The notes under the pieces are model-generated. The model was not told where the DNA came from, made no database searches, and saw only the letters and a program-made list of their open reading frames with translations. From positions 30,521 through 40,129 of the forward strand of contig PAFH01000020.1 of the NCBI GenBank assembly GCA_002704145.1: a stretch of 9,609 nt of DNA, written 5' to 3'. Shown piece by piece: positions 1 through 6,576 of the stretch (position 1 is its first letter; every line of letters begins with the position of its first letter). The stretch comes from Pelagibacteraceae bacterium. Lineage in GTDB: Bacteria > Pseudomonadota > Alphaproteobacteria > Pelagibacterales > Pelagibacteraceae. The translations under genes were made by a program, and so were the position numbers.

Positions 1-230
1 AAGAAATCTAAATTATCTTTATCATTTTGGTAAACATCTTGAATTGTTTTCAATTGCGTAACAAGAGACCGTGTAATATTTTTATTTGCTTTTATCCAAA
101 TGCTATCAAAAAAAACAATTGTGATTATCACTTGTAATATAATAGTTGGTGCAGCAACAATAATTAAAGCTCTATAAAATAATCTTTTGGGTAAAACGAT
201 TTTTAAAAATTTATTCAATCCATAAAACAT
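1..230 (-). CDS. envZ: EnvZ-like sensor histidine kinase, N-terminal part only (3' end beyond the window)
   Basis: Partial gene: about 76 codons are visible, starting at the ATG at 230-228 and running off the left edge. The N-terminus reads MFYGLNKFLKIVLPKRLFYR, then a long hydrophobic stretch at about residues 21-41 that fits a first transmembrane helix. A polar region that should be periplasmic follows (from about FFDSIWIK). The pattern of LPKRLF before the helix and FFD after it is what I know from alphaproteobacterial EnvZ-type kinases. The kinase domain (HAMP, H-box, ATPase) lies outside the window, so the assignment rests on this N-terminus and on the gene following an OmpR-type regulator. 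It overlaps that regulator by 20 bases in another frame, which suggests translational coupling. The expected role is a membrane sensor that phosphorylates the upstream-encoded response regulator; the signal is unknown. Confidence 0.8.
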   Translation of the reverse strand, partial: MFYGLNKFLKIVLPKRLFYRALIIVAAPTIILQVIITIVFFDSIWIKANKNITRSLVTQLKTIQDVYQNDKDNLDF

Positions 231-888
231 AACCTGACCCCCTAATCGTTTGTAAATATTTTGGATTTTTCGGATTATTTTCTATTTTTTGCCTTAACCT
301 TGTAATCATCACATCTATAGATCTTTCTTGAATTATACCAGATATTTTACCTATTTCTTCACGGGCGTAAGTTGTACCTGGGTTTGCAAGCATTTCAATT
401 AAAATTTTTTTTTCTGACATATTGATTTTTTTAGTTTTATTATCAAGATTGATAGTCATTTTATTCAAGTCAATTATCGCTTCACCAACAAAATATTTTT
501 GATTTAAATCAATTTTTTTATTTCTATCAATCAAGTTTTTAATTCTTAATAAAAGTTCTTTTGGTTCAAAAGGTTTGCCTAAGTAGTCATCAGCACCAAT
601 TTCTAAACCTTTTATTCTATTTTCAACCTCTCCTTTTGCTGTAAGAAGAATTATAGGTACTTTTATTTTTTTTTTTATATCTTTAATAAAATCATATCCA
701 CTTTGACCAGGCATCATTACATCTAAAACAATTAAATCAAATTTAAACTGAGATAATTTAATTTTTGCATTTTCCGCACTATCTGAAGTAGATACGATAA
801 AATCTTTCTCACTCAAGTATTCCTTTAATAAATCTCTTATTCTATTATCGTCGTCAACAATTAAAATATGTAATTTATTATTTTCCAT
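211..888 (-). CDS. ompR: OmpR/PhoB-family response regulator (OmpR/PetR-like)
   Basis: A complete 225-residue two-domain response regulator. The receiver domain spans about residues 6-122, with the acidic pair D12-D13 (ILIVDDD), phospho-acceptor D56 (VLDVMMPG), switch T83 and conserved K105 (GKPF). The C-terminal winged helix spans about residues 130-225; its recognition helix includes RSIDVMITRLRQKIE (189-203) and the hairpin RGSGYVLW lies at 216-223. The length is normal for the family. The start overlaps the upstream MarR gene by 11 bases and the end overlaps the sensor kinase by 20 bases, so the three genes are probably co-transcribed. The GKPFEPKELLLRI stretch and the MarR partner resemble the PetR proteins of alphaproteobacteria (remembered, not searched). 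It should be a DNA-binding transcription factor activated by phosphorylation from the adjacent kinase. Target genes cannot be read from this window. The family is certain; the name ompR versus petR is a choice. Confidence 0.93.
   Translation of the reverse strand: MENNKLHILIVDDDNRIRDLLKEYLSEKDFIVSTSDSAENAKIKLSQFKFDLIVLDVMMPGQSGYDFIKDIKKKIKVPIILLTAKGEVENRIKGLEIGADDYLGKPFEPKELLLRIKNLIDRNKKIDLNQKYFVGEAIIDLNKMTINLDNKTKKINMSEKKILIEMLANPGTTYAREEIGKISGIIQERSIDVMITRLRQKIENNPKNPKYLQTIRGSGYVLWIE
238..243 (-). promoter_or_regulatory. Shine-Dalgarno-like site for the sensor kinase
   Basis: On the minus strand, AGGGGG lies 7 bases before the ATG at 230, inside the last codons of the response regulator gene. 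It is the only clear purine-rich, correctly spaced ribosome-binding site I find in the window. It supports the ATG at 230 as the kinase start even though this creates a 20-base overlap. Confidence 0.5.
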
Positions 889-1318
889 CTATAATTTTCT
901 TTAGTACCTCTTTAAATTTGATAACAGAGTCAGAACTTGAATTTTTTAGTGCATTAAATATTCTTTTTCTTTGCGAATTGTAAACTGCATCAAAAAATAT
1001 TTTTCCTTCTTTATCTAAAAATAAATTTTTTTTTCTAGTGTCGCCTTGATCTTTTATTTGTTTGATCATTTTTGATTTAATTAGATCTCTTAATACCCTA
1101 TTTAGGCTTTGCTTTGTGACTTTTAGCTTAAACATCAATTCTCCTAAACTAATCCCCGGATATCTCTCTATAAGATTTAAAGATCTAAGATGTGCTTGAC
1201 CGAAATATTTCTTAGATAGAATATGTTTTGGATCTGTGAAAGTTTCTCTATAAGCATAAAAAAGAAGTTGGATGAAATCTTTTATTTGCTCATCTTTTAA
1301 ATATAATAATTCTTTCAT
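878..1318 (-). CDS. MarR-family transcriptional regulator (PetP-like)
   Basis: A 146-residue protein with the MarR winged-helix layout: an N-terminal helical dimerisation part (about 1-55), a helix-turn-helix at about 57-82 with recognition helix VTKQSLNRVLRDLI (67-80), and a wing at about 83-101 carrying the family's D-x-R signature (D93, R95). C-terminal helices follow. FAYR-like and FGQAH-like segments (YAYRETFTDP at 21-30, FGQAHLRSL at 39-47) match what I recall of alphaproteobacterial PetP. PetP and PetR are linked to expression of cytochrome bc1 genes in Rhodobacter capsulatus. It is the first gene of a MarR, response regulator, sensor kinase operon and overlaps the next gene by 11 bases. 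It is divergent from ilvE across 77 bases, so it could regulate itself, ilvE or both. No clear Shine-Dalgarno site precedes the ATG. The ligand is unknown. Confidence 0.88.
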   Translation of the reverse strand: MKELLYLKDEQIKDFIQLLFYAYRETFTDPKHILSKKYFGQAHLRSLNLIERYPGISLGELMFKLKVTKQSLNRVLRDLIKSKMIKQIKDQGDTRKKNLFLDKEGKIFFDAVYNSQRKRIFNALKNSSSDSVIKFKEVLKKIIDGK

Positions 1319-1395
1319 AATGGTAAGTTATATTGACTTATCTTAATAAGAAATATACTTTTTTGATATTAAAAAATCTATATATTTACTTCTAA
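1319..1395. promoter_or_regulatory. Divergent intergenic control region between the MarR operon and ilvE
   Basis: This 77-base, very AT-rich gap must hold the promoters for both directions. For ilvE a candidate -35 TTGACT (1333-1338) and -10 TATACT (1354-1359) are visible, but the 15-base spacer is short. Between them lies the palindrome TCTTAATAAGA (1341-1351, 5-base arms around one base), overlapping a second inverted repeat CTTAT/ATAAG (1337-1350). This would be a natural place for a MarR dimer to block the promoter. In sequence this AT-rich, a 5-base inverted repeat is expected by chance, so the operator call is an inference. I cannot assign a convincing minus-strand promoter. Confidence 0.35.
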
Positions 1396-2283
1396 ATGGA
1401 AAGCATACCTTACGATAAAAGATCTGGAAAAATTTGGTTTAACGGTAAAACCGTTGATTGGGGAGATGCAAATATACATGTGTTAAATCATGGCTTACAT
1501 TACGCTAGTTGTGTTTTTGAGGGAGAAAGAGTTTATGATGGAGAAATTTTTAAATTGGAGGAGCATACAGCAAGACTATTTTACTCTGCAAAAAGAATGG
1601 GCATAGAAGTTCCTTATAATCAGAAACAAATTAATGATGCATGTAAGCAAATAATAAATATTCAAAATGTTAAGAATGGTTATGTAAGACCTCTAATATG
1701 GAGAGGTAGCGAAATGATGGCTATCTCTGCGCAAAAAAATAAAATTCATGTCGCTATTGCTACATGGGAATGGGGCTCATACTTTGATCCAAAATTAAAA
1801 CTAAAAGGTATCAAATTAAATATTTCTTCCTGGAGACGACCTAATCCAAATTCGATTCCTTGGGATACTAAGGCAGCAGGTTTATATATGATATGCACTC
1901 TTTCAAAGCATGAGGCTGAAAGCAAAGGTTTCACAGATTCTTTGATGTTAGATCATGAAGGAAATATCGCAGAGGCAACTGGAGCAAATATATTTTTTAA
2001 AACTTCAAATGGGGAACTACATACACCAACACCAGACTCTTTCTTGGATGGGATTACTAGAAGAGAGGTTATTAAAATTGCAAAAAGTAAAGGAATTAAA
2101 ATTTTCGAAAGAAAAATAAAACCTGAGGAAATGAATAATTTTGTTGGTTGTTTTCTTACTGGCACTGCCGCTGAGATTACTCCAGTATCTCAAATTGAAA
2201 ATTATGAATTTAAAATTTGTAATATTATATCTGATTTAAATGACAGTTATCAAAATTTAGTTAGAAAAAAATCTGCTGCTTAA
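1396..2283 (+). CDS. ilvE: Branched-chain amino acid aminotransferase
   Basis: A 295-residue class IV (fold type IV) PLP enzyme that transfers the amino group between glutamate and the keto acids of leucine, isoleucine and valine. The N-terminus has the expected INHGLHY-like segment (HVLNHGLHYASCVFEGERVY, 28-47). R60 (EEHTARLF) fits the PLP-phosphate-binding arginine, K159 (WDTKAAGLYM) the Schiff-base lysine, and E193 (IAEATGANIFF) the conserved glutamate in the cofactor region. TGTAAEITPV (255-264) is the usual C-terminal cofactor and substrate loop. The length is normal and the start fits the family, with about 12 residues before the first conserved strand (IWFNG). It is a single gene, divergent from the MarR operon. 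Its stop TAA shares bases with the stop of the convergent methyltransferase. D-amino acid aminotransferase and aminodeoxychorismate lyase share the fold, but the sequence is clearly of the branched-chain type. It acts in the cytoplasm. Confidence 0.95.
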   Translation: MESIPYDKRSGKIWFNGKTVDWGDANIHVLNHGLHYASCVFEGERVYDGEIFKLEEHTARLFYSAKRMGIEVPYNQKQINDACKQIINIQNVKNGYVRPLIWRGSEMMAISAQKNKIHVAIATWEWGSYFDPKLKLKGIKLNISSWRRPNPNSIPWDTKAAGLYMICTLSKHEAESKGFTDSLMLDHEGNIAEATGANIFFKTSNGELHTPTPDSFLDGITRREVIKIAKSKGIKIFERKIKPEEMNNFVGCFLTGTAAEITPVSQIENYEFKICNIISDLNDSYQNLVRKKSAA

Positions 2284-2292
2284 CGTTTTTTT
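2260..2292. terminator. Weak candidate bidirectional terminator at the ilvE/methyltransferase junction
   Basis: Seven A's (2265-2271) and seven T's (2286-2292) flank the shared stop codons and could pair as an A:U stem. A short GTTA (2260-2263) / TAAC (2281-2284) stem followed by the T-run is an alternative on the plus strand. Either strand would end in a U-tract. There is no GC-rich stem, and the element lies inside coding sequence on both sides, so efficient intrinsic termination is doubtful. It is listed because nothing else in the junction could act as a terminator. Confidence 0.2.
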
Positions 2293-3020
2293 GCAATTAT
2301 TAGACACGACCAGGCAAAGACCTTGAATAATTTAAATTTAAATAAAAATTGATCTGTATAAGCTAAAAACTTAAATAATTTTGAATTAGCTGGAGACCCG
2401 TAAAAAGGAAGAAAAATTAAAGTTAAAAATCCATAATACTTTACATTCGTTTCAAATTTACTATCCAAATTCTTAAAATCTTTCTTTAATAATGGATGCT
2501 CATCTTTTGATCTGGATTTAGGTGTAAATTTTCTATAAAGATTAATTAAAGGATTTGTGCCTAAGGGCTCGATGAAAACTAAATTTCCCTCTGGTTTTAA
2601 AATTCTATGAATCTCATTCAAACATTTATCTAATTGTAAATGATGAAGTATCCCTGTTCCATAAACAATATCAAAGCTGTTTTTTTCAAATTGAGTATTC
2701 TCACAGTTATCTACAGAATACTCTGCTTCAAGTTTCAATTCCATAGCGTTTTTTTTTGCTTTTTCAATTGAAACCTCTGAAATGTCTATACCAAAAATTT
2801 TTTTTGGGGCAAACTTTGCAATTTTTTCAACAAATGTGCCAATACCACACCCATAATCTAAAATCTTTGAGTCTTTGGCATTATTTTTTAAATACTCAAA
2901 AAAATCTCTATTTGCATTAAAAATTGCTTTGTAAAATATATTTTCAAATCTACCTTTTTCTTTAGATTGGAGTTTATTATGAAAATCTTTCTCTCTTATG
3001 TTGATTTCAGTTAATCCCAT
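2280..3020 (-). CDS. Class I SAM-dependent methyltransferase, substrate unknown
   Basis: A 246-residue protein with a Rossmann-like methyltransferase domain. Motif I is ILDYGCGIGTF (53-63). An acidic motif at the end of strand 2, FGIDIS (76-81), should hold the SAM ribose. FDIVYGTGILHHL (116-128) is the motif IV region with the HH typical of Methyltransf_11 proteins, and LKPEGNLVFIEP (141-152) is the post-motif. A specific segment follows, EPLGTNPLINLY (151-162) and DEHPL (173-177), which I recall from methyltransferases often found in polysaccharide or natural-product contexts. The C-terminal 50 residues are rich in Phe, Leu and Lys and may contact a hydrophobic substrate or membrane, but no clear transmembrane helix is present. 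It is the last gene of the uvrB run, and its ATG shares one base with the pgsA stop (TAATG). Position after pgsA makes a lipid substrate possible; this is inference only. Confidence 0.85.
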   Translation of the reverse strand: MGLTEINIREKDFHNKLQSKEKGRFENIFYKAIFNANRDFFEYLKNNAKDSKILDYGCGIGTFVEKIAKFAPKKIFGIDISEVSIEKAKKNAMELKLEAEYSVDNCENTQFEKNSFDIVYGTGILHHLQLDKCLNEIHRILKPEGNLVFIEPLGTNPLINLYRKFTPKSRSKDEHPLLKKDFKNLDSKFETNVKYYGFLTLIFLPFYGSPANSKLFKFLAYTDQFLFKFKLFKVFAWSCLIIAKKR

Positions 3021-3601
3021 TAAATATCTTTGTTATCCTCATTTATAGCATGGTCTATCCCTTTTCTTAAGTAATCATATCCTGTATATAAAGTTAGAAA
3101 AGCAGATAACCATAAAAGTACTATTCCGATAGTTTGAGCGTTATAATCTTGAAAATTAATTAACTTATTTCCACTTTCTCCAGTCAATAATAGTGCTATA
3201 GAAAGCATTTGTAAGAAAGTTTTTAGTTTAGCTAGACTGGTTACTTCCATAGATACTTTGCCTTTAGCCAAAAATTCCCTAAGGCCGGAAACAAGTATTT
3301 CTCTTGTTAGAATAATAATTGCTGCTATTACCTCGTAATTTTTAATTGTTCCATTCATTACTAATAAAATTAAAGCAGCAGCAACTATTATTTTATCTGC
3401 TATTGGATCAAGCAATTCCCCAAGTTTAGACTCTTCTTTAAAGAGCCTAGCCAAAAGACCATCCAAATAATCAGTAAAGCTGGCTAAAACGAAAAGAAAA
3501 AAAGGAATTAAATCTCCAAAAAAACCTGGGATGAAAAAAGTTAAAACAAATATCGGTACAATTATTATTCTTCCAATTGTTAGTATATTAGGTATTTTCA
3601 T
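3020..3601 (-). CDS. pgsA: CDP-diacylglycerol--glycerol-3-phosphate 3-phosphatidyltransferase
   Basis: A 193-residue integral membrane enzyme of the CDP-alcohol phosphatidyltransferase family. It joins CDP-diacylglycerol and glycerol 3-phosphate to give phosphatidylglycerophosphate, the precursor of phosphatidylglycerol and cardiolipin. The catalytic signature D-G-x2-A-R-x8-G-x3-D-x3-D is intact: D47 G48, A51 R52, G61, D65 and D69, with an upstream D44. Hydrophobic segments lie at about 5-24, 31-46, 71-83, 87-103, 126-140 and 156-176. The stretch LTREILVSGLREFLA (98-112) is typical of PgsA rather than PssA. I start it at the ATG at 3601 (MKIPNILTIGRI), the usual PgsA N-terminus, 1 base after the uvrC stop. 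An in-frame ATG at 3637 would add 12 residues inside uvrC that do not fit the family. The uvrC-pgsA order is conserved in many proteobacteria, including E. coli. Confidence 0.94.
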   Translation of the reverse strand: MKIPNILTIGRIIIVPIFVLTFFIPGFFGDLIPFFLFVLASFTDYLDGLLARLFKEESKLGELLDPIADKIIVAAALILLVMNGTIKNYEVIAAIIILTREILVSGLREFLAKGKVSMEVTSLAKLKTFLQMLSIALLLTGESGNKLINFQDYNAQTIGIVLLWLSAFLTLYTGYDYLRKGIDHAINEDNKDI

Positions 3602-3602
3602 T

Positions 3603-5438
3603 TTATTCGTGGAAATAATTATATATTTTCTTTGCAATACTGTCTTCTATTCCTTCTACAGATTTTAAATCATCAAAACTTGCTGATTCTACTGCCCTAG
3701 CAGAACCAAAATGATTTAACAGGGCTCTTTTTCTTTGACGACCAATTCCTTGAATTTGGTCAAGTAAAGATTTACTTAAATTTTTCTTTCTTTTTGCTCT
3801 GTGAGTACTAATAGCAAATCTATGCGCTTCATCTCTTAATCTTTGAATAAAAAATAATAAGGGGTCATTTTTGTTTAAAATAAATTCTTTATTTTCATAA
3901 TATATTTTTTCTTCACCAGCGTTTCTTTTTTTACCTTTTGCTATAGCTAAAATAGGCAAATCATGTAAACCCAGTTCATTTAAAACCTCTCTAGAAACAG
4001 AGTATTGTCCTTTTCCACCATCGATCATAACTAAATCTGGTAAAGAAAGTGATCCAGATTTTTCCTTAATAGCTTTTGAAAACCTTCTAAACAAAACTTC
4101 TTTCATCATTCCATAATCATCACCTTTTATTTTGTCGTCTTTAATATTAAATTTTCTATATCTTTTTTTTACAAAACCCTCATTTCCAAAGCAAATTAAA
4201 GCCCCGATGCAGTCAGATCCTTGAATGTGGCTATTGTCATACACTTCAATTAGATCAATATTATTATTAAGTTTAAATTTTTTTGCTAAATTTTCTATCA
4301 AGTTGTTATTTGTATCTGACTGAATGAGTTTTTGAGTTAAAGCTTGTTTTGCATTTTTTTCTGCAAGTTTTGAAATATTTACTTCGTTTTTAGTTTTGGC
4401 TTTTTTTATTATAACTTGTTTGCTTTCTTTATTTGAAAAAGTTCTCTCTAATAAAGTTTTTTCGCTAACTTCATCATTAGTTATAATAAGAACTGGTATT
4501 GTTTTATTTTCATAAAACTGAGATATAAAAGAGGAAAGTATATCTTTAACTGTATCTTCTGGATCATGTTTAGGATAAAAGGCCTGATTACCCCAATTCT
4601 GTTTAGATCTAAAAAAGAAAACTTGAATACAAGTTTTACCTGTTTCTTTATATATACTTATAACATCTGCTTCATTTAAATTAGTTTGATTGATCTTTTG
4701 AGATGTTTGTATTTGTGTCAAAGCCTTTATTCTATCTCTTGCTATTGCTGCTTTTTCATAATCGAGCTCTTTGCTTGCTTTTTCCATTTCTTTAGATAGG
4801 TTTTTTTGAATTCTTCTTGATTTACCAGAAATGAAATCAATCGCATCACTTACAGTTGATGAATATTCCTTTTCCGAAATATGCCTAACACATGGAGCCG
4901 AACATCTTTTAATTTGATAAAGTATGCAAGGTCTTTCTCTATTTTTAAAAACTGTGTCATCGCAAACTCTCAATTGAAAAATCTTTTGTAATATCTTAAT
5001 AGTCCAGTTCGCAGAGCCAATGGAGGCAAAAGGGCCAAAATAATATCCAGATCTTGATTTTTTTCCTCTAAGCTTTGTTAATTGAGGCCACCTATCTTTA
5101 TTACCAATATAGATATAAGGAAAAGACTTATCGTCTCTCAAAAGAATATTATATCTAGGTTTATGTTTTTTTATTAAGTTTGCTTCTAAAAGCAGAGCCT
5201 CACTTTCATTATTAGTAGTAGTAGTCTCAAGATTGTGTGTTAGAGATAACATTCTTTCGGTTCTTATAGGTAAGTTAGAGTCTGTTACGTAACTTTTAAG
5301 CCTATTAGGAATATTTTTTGCTTTTCCTATATAAAGAATTTCTCCTGTAGAGCTTAACATTTTATAAACTCCAGGATTTTTAGATATCAATGGTATTTTA
5401 TCTTTTATTATTTTTTTTCCTTGATCTAGACTGTCCAT
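3603..5438 (-). CDS. uvrC: Excinuclease ABC subunit C
   Basis: A full-length 611-residue UvrC, the nuclease that makes both incisions in nucleotide excision repair after UvrB loads on damage. The GIY-YIG domain (about 20-100) has NPGVYKM (21-27) and [14 protein letters not shown] (34-47) for the 3' cut. Four cysteines, C159, C171, C179 and C183, have the spacing of the UvrC iron-sulfur ligands (12, 8 and 4 residues apart). The UVR motif that contacts UvrB is at about 207-242 ([18 protein letters not shown]). The RNase H-like 5' nuclease domain carries D401 (VYDNSH), D440/D441 (GDDYGMM), D473 (VMIDGGKGQ) and H539 (DEAHR). Tandem helix-hairpin-helix motifs end the protein (about 558-610). Its ATG shares one base with the folB stop (TAATG), and pgsA follows after 1 base. 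All catalytic residues expected for the family are present. Confidence 0.97.
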   Translation of the reverse strand: MDSLDQGKKIIKDKIPLISKNPGVYKMLSSTGEILYIGKAKNIPNRLKSYVTDSNLPIRTERMLSLTHNLETTTTNNESEALLLEANLIKKHKPRYNILLRDDKSFPYIYIGNKDRWPQLTKLRGKKSRSGYYFGPFASIGSANWTIKILQKIFQLRVCDDTVFKNRERPCILYQIKRCSAPCVRHISEKEYSSTVSDAIDFISGKSRRIQKNLSKEMEKASKELDYEKAAIARDRIKALTQIQTSQKINQTNLNEADVISIYKETGKTCIQVFFFRSKQNWGNQAFYPKHDPEDTVKDILSSFISQFYENKTIPVLIITNDEVSEKTLLERTFSNKESKQVIIKKAKTKNEVNISKLAEKNAKQALTQKLIQSDTNNNLIENLAKKFKLNNNIDLIEVYDNSHIQGSDCIGALICFGNEGFVKKRYRKFNIKDDKIKGDDYGMMKEVLFRRFSKAIKEKSGSLSLPDLVMIDGGKGQYSVSREVLNELGLHDLPILAIAKGKKRNAGEEKIYYENKEFILNKNDPLLFFIQRLRDEAHRFAISTHRAKRKKNLSKSLLDQIQGIGRQRKRALLNHFGSARAVESASFDDLKSVEGIEDSIAKKIYNYFHE

Positions 5439-5824
5439 TATATTCTTGTTTTTATAACCTCTATACCAACAGATGTTGTTTCTTTAATTATTTCTAATTT
5501 TTCTATTTTTAATTTTATTTTCTTGATTTTTTTATTTTTAAAAATTTCATCAAATATTGATTCAGACAAATTTTCAAGTAATTCAAAGTGTGTTCTTTTA
5601 GTCAAATGTTTAACATCATTTATTACACTTTCATAATTAACAATTGTTTTAATATCGGGTTTTAAATTTGAGTCAGTAGTAATTTCAATATTAAATTTTA
5701 CTTTTTGTTTTTTAAGTTTTTCAAACTGATGAATTCCAACTGATATCGATAAAATTAAATCTTTGATAATAATTTTTTTCGTATATTTAAATTTTTGTTT
5801 ATTTCTAAATTTTAAAATTTTCAT
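5438..5824 (-). CDS. folB: Dihydroneopterin aldolase
   Basis: A 128-residue FolB-family protein. FolB cleaves 7,8-dihydroneopterin to 6-hydroxymethyl-7,8-dihydropterin and glycolaldehyde in folate synthesis, and many members also epimerise dihydroneopterin to dihydromonapterin. The domain begins near residue 18 ([19 protein letters not shown]). E35, Y64 (VNYESVI) and K109 (KIEKLEII) align by eye with the conserved Glu, Tyr and Lys of the active site, and SVGIEV (118-123) is the usual C-terminal strand. The proline that normally follows the catalytic lysine is leucine here. The protein is very lysine-rich and has a roughly 17-residue basic N-terminal extension. I keep this start because its ATG overlaps the upstream stop as ATGA, a typical coupled junction. 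The upstream neighbour is a pteridine-reductase-like SDR, which supports a pterin role. Confidence 0.87.
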   Translation of the reverse strand: MKILKFRNKQKFKYTKKIIIKDLILSISVGIHQFEKLKKQKVKFNIEITTDSNLKPDIKTIVNYESVINDVKHLTKRTHFELLENLSESIFDEIFKNKKIKKIKLKIEKLEIIKETTSVGIEVIKTRI

Positions 5825-6576
5825 TCTTTTGAATTTACTATATCAGGTGTTTGCCAGGCTAGACGTTGACCGCTATCTACATTTATAATTTGGCCTGTTA
5901 TATTGTTGTTATTGATTAAAAATTTTACAGCAGAACTGACATTTTTTGTATCTACTTTCTTTGCAAGTATTGTTGATTTCCATTGTTTTTTAAAATGTTT
6001 TTCCGACTGTCGTTTATTTTTCAGTGTTGGTCCAGGAGAAACAGCATTAACTCTGATTTTTGGGGCAAGTTTCATAGCTGTAGTTTTAGTTAAAGTAGCT
6101 AGACCAGATTTACTTAAAGTATAAGAAAAAAAGAATGGAGTTAACTTCTCTACTCTTTGATCAATAATATTAATAATGTTTCCGTCTTTGCCCGTAAACT
6201 TTTTTGCAAAATCTCTTGTTAAAATTGCTGGAGCTTTAAGATTAACATTTATGTGTTTAATAAAACTTTTATCTGTAAAATTAGATAAATTATCATTTTC
6301 AAAAATTGAGGCATTATTTATTAGGCAATTTAGACCTTTCATCTTGTTTTGAGAGAAAGGAATTATTTTTTGAGTTTGTTTTAAATTTTTTAAGTCAGCT
6401 TTAAAAAGATGAACAATTGAACCTAAGTTTTCTAATTCTATTTTTAGTTTTTTTGCTGCAATAAATGATTTTGAGTAATGAATTACAATTTGTGTATCGT
6501 AATCCGCAAGCTCCAAAGCTATAGCCCTACCAATTCGATTTGCTCCACCGGTAATTACTATTTTTTTGGTTTCCAT
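5821..6576 (-). CDS. Short-chain dehydrogenase/reductase, pteridine reductase (PTR1/FolM)-like
   Basis: A 251-residue classical-length SDR. The cofactor loop is TGGANRIG (9-16), with Arg14 instead of the usual Gly, as in pteridine reductases. HYSKS (33-37) resembles the HYxxS segment that selects NADPH in PTR1. NNAS is at 87-90. The catalytic set is D139 (INIIDQR), Y152 and K156 (SYTLSK). In most SDRs the first position is Ser; Asp there is a hallmark of PTR1 and FolM. SPGP (180-183) and the C-terminal [11 protein letters not shown] (236-246) also fit alphaproteobacterial relatives that I recall beside folB. It overlaps folB by 4 bases (ATGA) and uvrB by 19 bases. The likely reaction is NADPH-dependent reduction of a dihydropterin (dihydromonapterin) or of dihydrofolate. 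Substrate choice between these, or another carbonyl, cannot be settled from sequence. Confidence 0.83.
   Translation of the reverse strand: METKKIVITGGANRIGRAIALELADYDTQIVIHYSKSFIAAKKLKIELENLGSIVHLFKADLKNLKQTQKIIPFSQNKMKGLNCLINNASIFENDNLSNFTDKSFIKHINVNLKAPAILTRDFAKKFTGKDGNIINIIDQRVEKLTPFFFSYTLSKSGLATLTKTTAMKLAPKIRVNAVSPGPTLKNKRQSEKHFKKQWKSTILAKKVDTKNVSSAVKFLINNNNITGQIINVDSGQRLAWQTPDIVNSKE

Noticed and set aside
1746..2165. Two open frames antisense to ilvE (1746-1934 and 1953-2165)
   Set aside because: They lie wholly inside a well-supported conserved gene and show no recognisable domain.
3602..3637. In-frame upstream ATG that would extend pgsA by 12 residues into uvrC
   Set aside because: The extra residues do not fit the family, while the ATG at 3601 gives the normal PgsA N-terminus and sits 1 base after the uvrC stop.
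5214..5225. Four tandem ACT codons in uvrC (Thr72-Thr75)
   Set aside because: This is a short trinucleotide run within a variable loop of the GIY-YIG domain. It is too short to treat as a repeat element or phase-variable tract.
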